From: UBA987 sp002292105
GTDB lineage: Bacteria > Bacteroidota > Bacteroidia > NS11-12g > UBA9320
DNA length: 64,000 bases
Direction of reading: 5' to 3'
Assembly: GCA_943846675.1 (NCBI GenBank)
Contig: OX044357.1
Span: 372,001-436,000, forward strand
The notes beneath the pieces are model-generated. The model ran no database searches and was not told where the DNA came from. It saw only the letters and a program-made list of their open reading frames with translations. The position numbers and the translations under genes are program-made. Positions 63,601-64,000 of the stretch are shown piece by piece (within the stretch, counting starts at the first letter, position 1; the number at the start of each line of letters is the position of its first letter).

Positions 63601-64000
63601 TAACTACAGCTGTTCAAGTAACAGGTACGGTTAACACATTCAAAATTGGAACATACACACTTACTTATACTGTTCAGGATGCACAAGCAAACATCGCTTC
63701 TGCAATGCGTACAGTAATTGTTCGTGACCAAGTATTCCCTACAATCACGAATGATGACATCAAAAACATCAACGCTAGAAACGTAGTTGAGGTTCAATTA
63801 CAGTCTGTGTTTGTTGACAGAACTATTCCTGCTGATAACTACAGTAACGGAACGTTCGGTCCTCGATTCACTTATGTAATTACTCCATCAACTGCTCAAG
63901 GTGATGCAGATGTTGACACAAGAGTAAAAGGAACAACAGTTGTAACGTATACTGTAACTGACGAGTCTATGAACCAAACAGTATTGGTAATTGACTACGT
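60654..64000 (+). CDS. Giant multidomain T9SS-type surface protein, copy 2 (3' end outside window)
   Basis: The open frame runs over 1115 codons to the window end without a stop. It has a signal peptide (MKNTFTQLKNQVGSLNRFTL onwards to MAASAQ) and a first GEVED domain (GVYIDLNGDQDFADAGEF) that differs from copy 1. From AAGFFMVDTAFVKTKVN on it is similar, and from base 61400 it is identical to copy 1 in DNA sequence. It therefore has the same PKD, CUB-like, GEVED and DUF5011 domains and presumably the same sorting domain beyond the window. The gene is inverted with respect to copy 1 and has its own upstream region. Confidence 0.9.
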   Translation, partial: MKNTFTQLKNQVGSLNRFTLLLATVVLSAMAASAQYCDVGWQFNRCSGNGMSIEGVAISTGGSVIYSKAADGCNFPASPRTKANTLVTSSSAFTLNGGSNYTIAIGCGRFPMNMGVYIDLNGDQDFADAGEFVSSSWTQQAANSTKTYSFTVGCNNIKTGVTRMRIIGDYSFAPKPSATRSCTAIQYGEVEDYTMTVAVSNSLAAGFFMVDTAFVKTKVNMINNNQAGYTYHGWDIGDDGSIDYTTINVTEKFNSTGKYCVRLYSENCIGRDSILKCVEIVSPTAPPVADFVSSSNAIELYNSFQLTDLSTNGAIYWEWFMYVQGPDSAKTHIDIAQGGTDADQNPSIFTAKGIPGFPDVGKWCVGLTSSNDIGASTTVIKKDYIEVLKGCDVEMGPGTLTSISGNVITCAAGSMISKMDGSGNYSPNESGLDALIAPCGATSISFSFDKWKVKSGVNLKIYDGQDATGVALHPNNGFDDKNAPSAPIVAKSGAMYFLWNSGASTDEGFLGFWTSTIGTQAPPVASFAGPDTIYNAVFNKFINTSANAVGEVFYTWDVDGVTESNSKDLDYISFSNKTYNVCLTVETCAGKNKACRNIVVAPITSKTELDFDADNRRPKAGDDVVFTSKADKANSFKWTFFPSSSVKFTGGTDEFSASPQVSFSAPGKYTVALKGWNNLSPTDSATSYAQVIKDQFIIVIDYCKPVIGVTTSSDVAISSVLLEDNATPRATLIDNESTEEVGYTDFTTDIKAAELTFGGTYNVTVERQTNANKVNRKVWIDWNIDGDFDDSGEMVLNEGTTSNKTVMGSFTVPDLAKSFEGTTRMRVGISYNNDPNVPCGASGGVAGANRIGEFEDYALILANDNTTPIITLNGNDTVYVEVGSTYADAGATAFDPTEGNISSRLTSTSDVDDQAAGIYYVTYCVSDASGNAAPCVTRVVYVVVDQSAPELTLTGADTVYVDVITGTYNEPGFKAIDKTDGDLTTAVQVTGTVNTFKIGTYTLTYTVQDAQANIASAMRTVIVRDQVFPTITNDDIKNINARNVVEVQLQSVFVDRTIPADNYSNGTFGPRFTYVITPSTAQGDADVDTRVKGTTVVTYTVTDESMNQTVLVIDY
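61400..64000 (+). repeat. Long inverted repeat, arm 2 (continues past the window)
   Basis: Reverse complement of 36394-38994. Identity starts sharply at 61400 (copy 1 position 38994), within the PKD-like region. The adjacent 140 bases are clearly similar but differ at many positions, and before about 61260 the sequences no longer align well. Confidence 0.93.

Noticed and set aside
61382..63797. Several minus-strand frames of 60-80 codons in copy 2, repeated on the plus strand of copy 1
   Set aside because: They are shadows of the two identical giant genes. They were useful only because their exact recurrence shows the identity of the two copies.

Overview
The window is a chromosomal piece of a Bacteroidota bacterium, most likely of the Flavobacteriales. 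The evidence is a SusC/SusD pair, several secreted proteins with type IX secretion (T9SS) C-terminal sorting domains, a gliding-type C-terminal domain, TAnnTTTG-type -7 promoter elements ahead of several genes, and Bacteroidota-typical small families (FKBP lipoprotein, DUF2007, YwqK-like MORN protein, Pro-tRNA synthetase of the archaeal/eukaryotic-like type). No rRNA, CRISPR array, prophage or plasmid functions were seen.

Layout. 1-2.6 kb: the end of dCTP deaminase, a class III cyclase cut by an insertion sequence, a head-to-tail partial duplication of that IS (IS-A), and an intact second IS3-type element (IS-B). 2.7-8.7 kb: a short SusC-SusD-PKD-lipoprotein operon with no enzymes left beside it. 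8.7-9.5 kb: a largely non-coding stretch with an orphan terminator, a perfect palindrome resembling the IS-A terminus, and tRNA-Met(CAT) whose 5' end is duplicated nearby. 9.5-15.5 kb: ndk, then a tight run nrnA / FKBP lipoprotein / rfbB / rfbA / ABC exporter. 15.5-17.1 kb: two kynurenine-pathway enzymes (ACMSD and 3-hydroxyanthranilate dioxygenase). 17.2-22.9 kb: tatA, gatA, a lytic-transglycosylase-like LysM protein that lacks its catalytic Glu, an SGNH hydrolase and fabH. 23.0-27.8 kb: two ECF sigma modules facing each other around ybaB. 27.9-35.5 kb: small conserved genes, tadA, acs, thioredoxin, rhodanese, exonuclease III and a DUF72 protein.

35.6-64.0 kb is dominated by cell-surface biology: a 1401-aa T9SS protein, another T9SS protein, a helicase-nuclease, a NifU-type protein, a choice-of-anchor-L/gliding-domain protein, a small T9SS protein, a FadL-like porin, a 708-aa lipoprotein with an Arg/Ser-rich 35-residue repeat array, proS, a radical SAM/SPASM protein, an OmpA protein, uvrB, a GH3-like protein, and a second giant T9SS-type protein that runs off the window.

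The most striking observation is that the two giant surface proteins (about 35.6-39.8 kb on the minus strand and 60.7 to beyond 64.0 kb on the plus strand) appear base-for-base identical over at least 2.6 kb in inverted orientation, but have different promoters and N-terminal domains. This is the geometry of an invertible segment, or of recent gene conversion, that would exchange the N-terminal head of a surface protein by flipping about 22 kb of chromosome. All family assignments come from reading motifs by eye; no database search was run.
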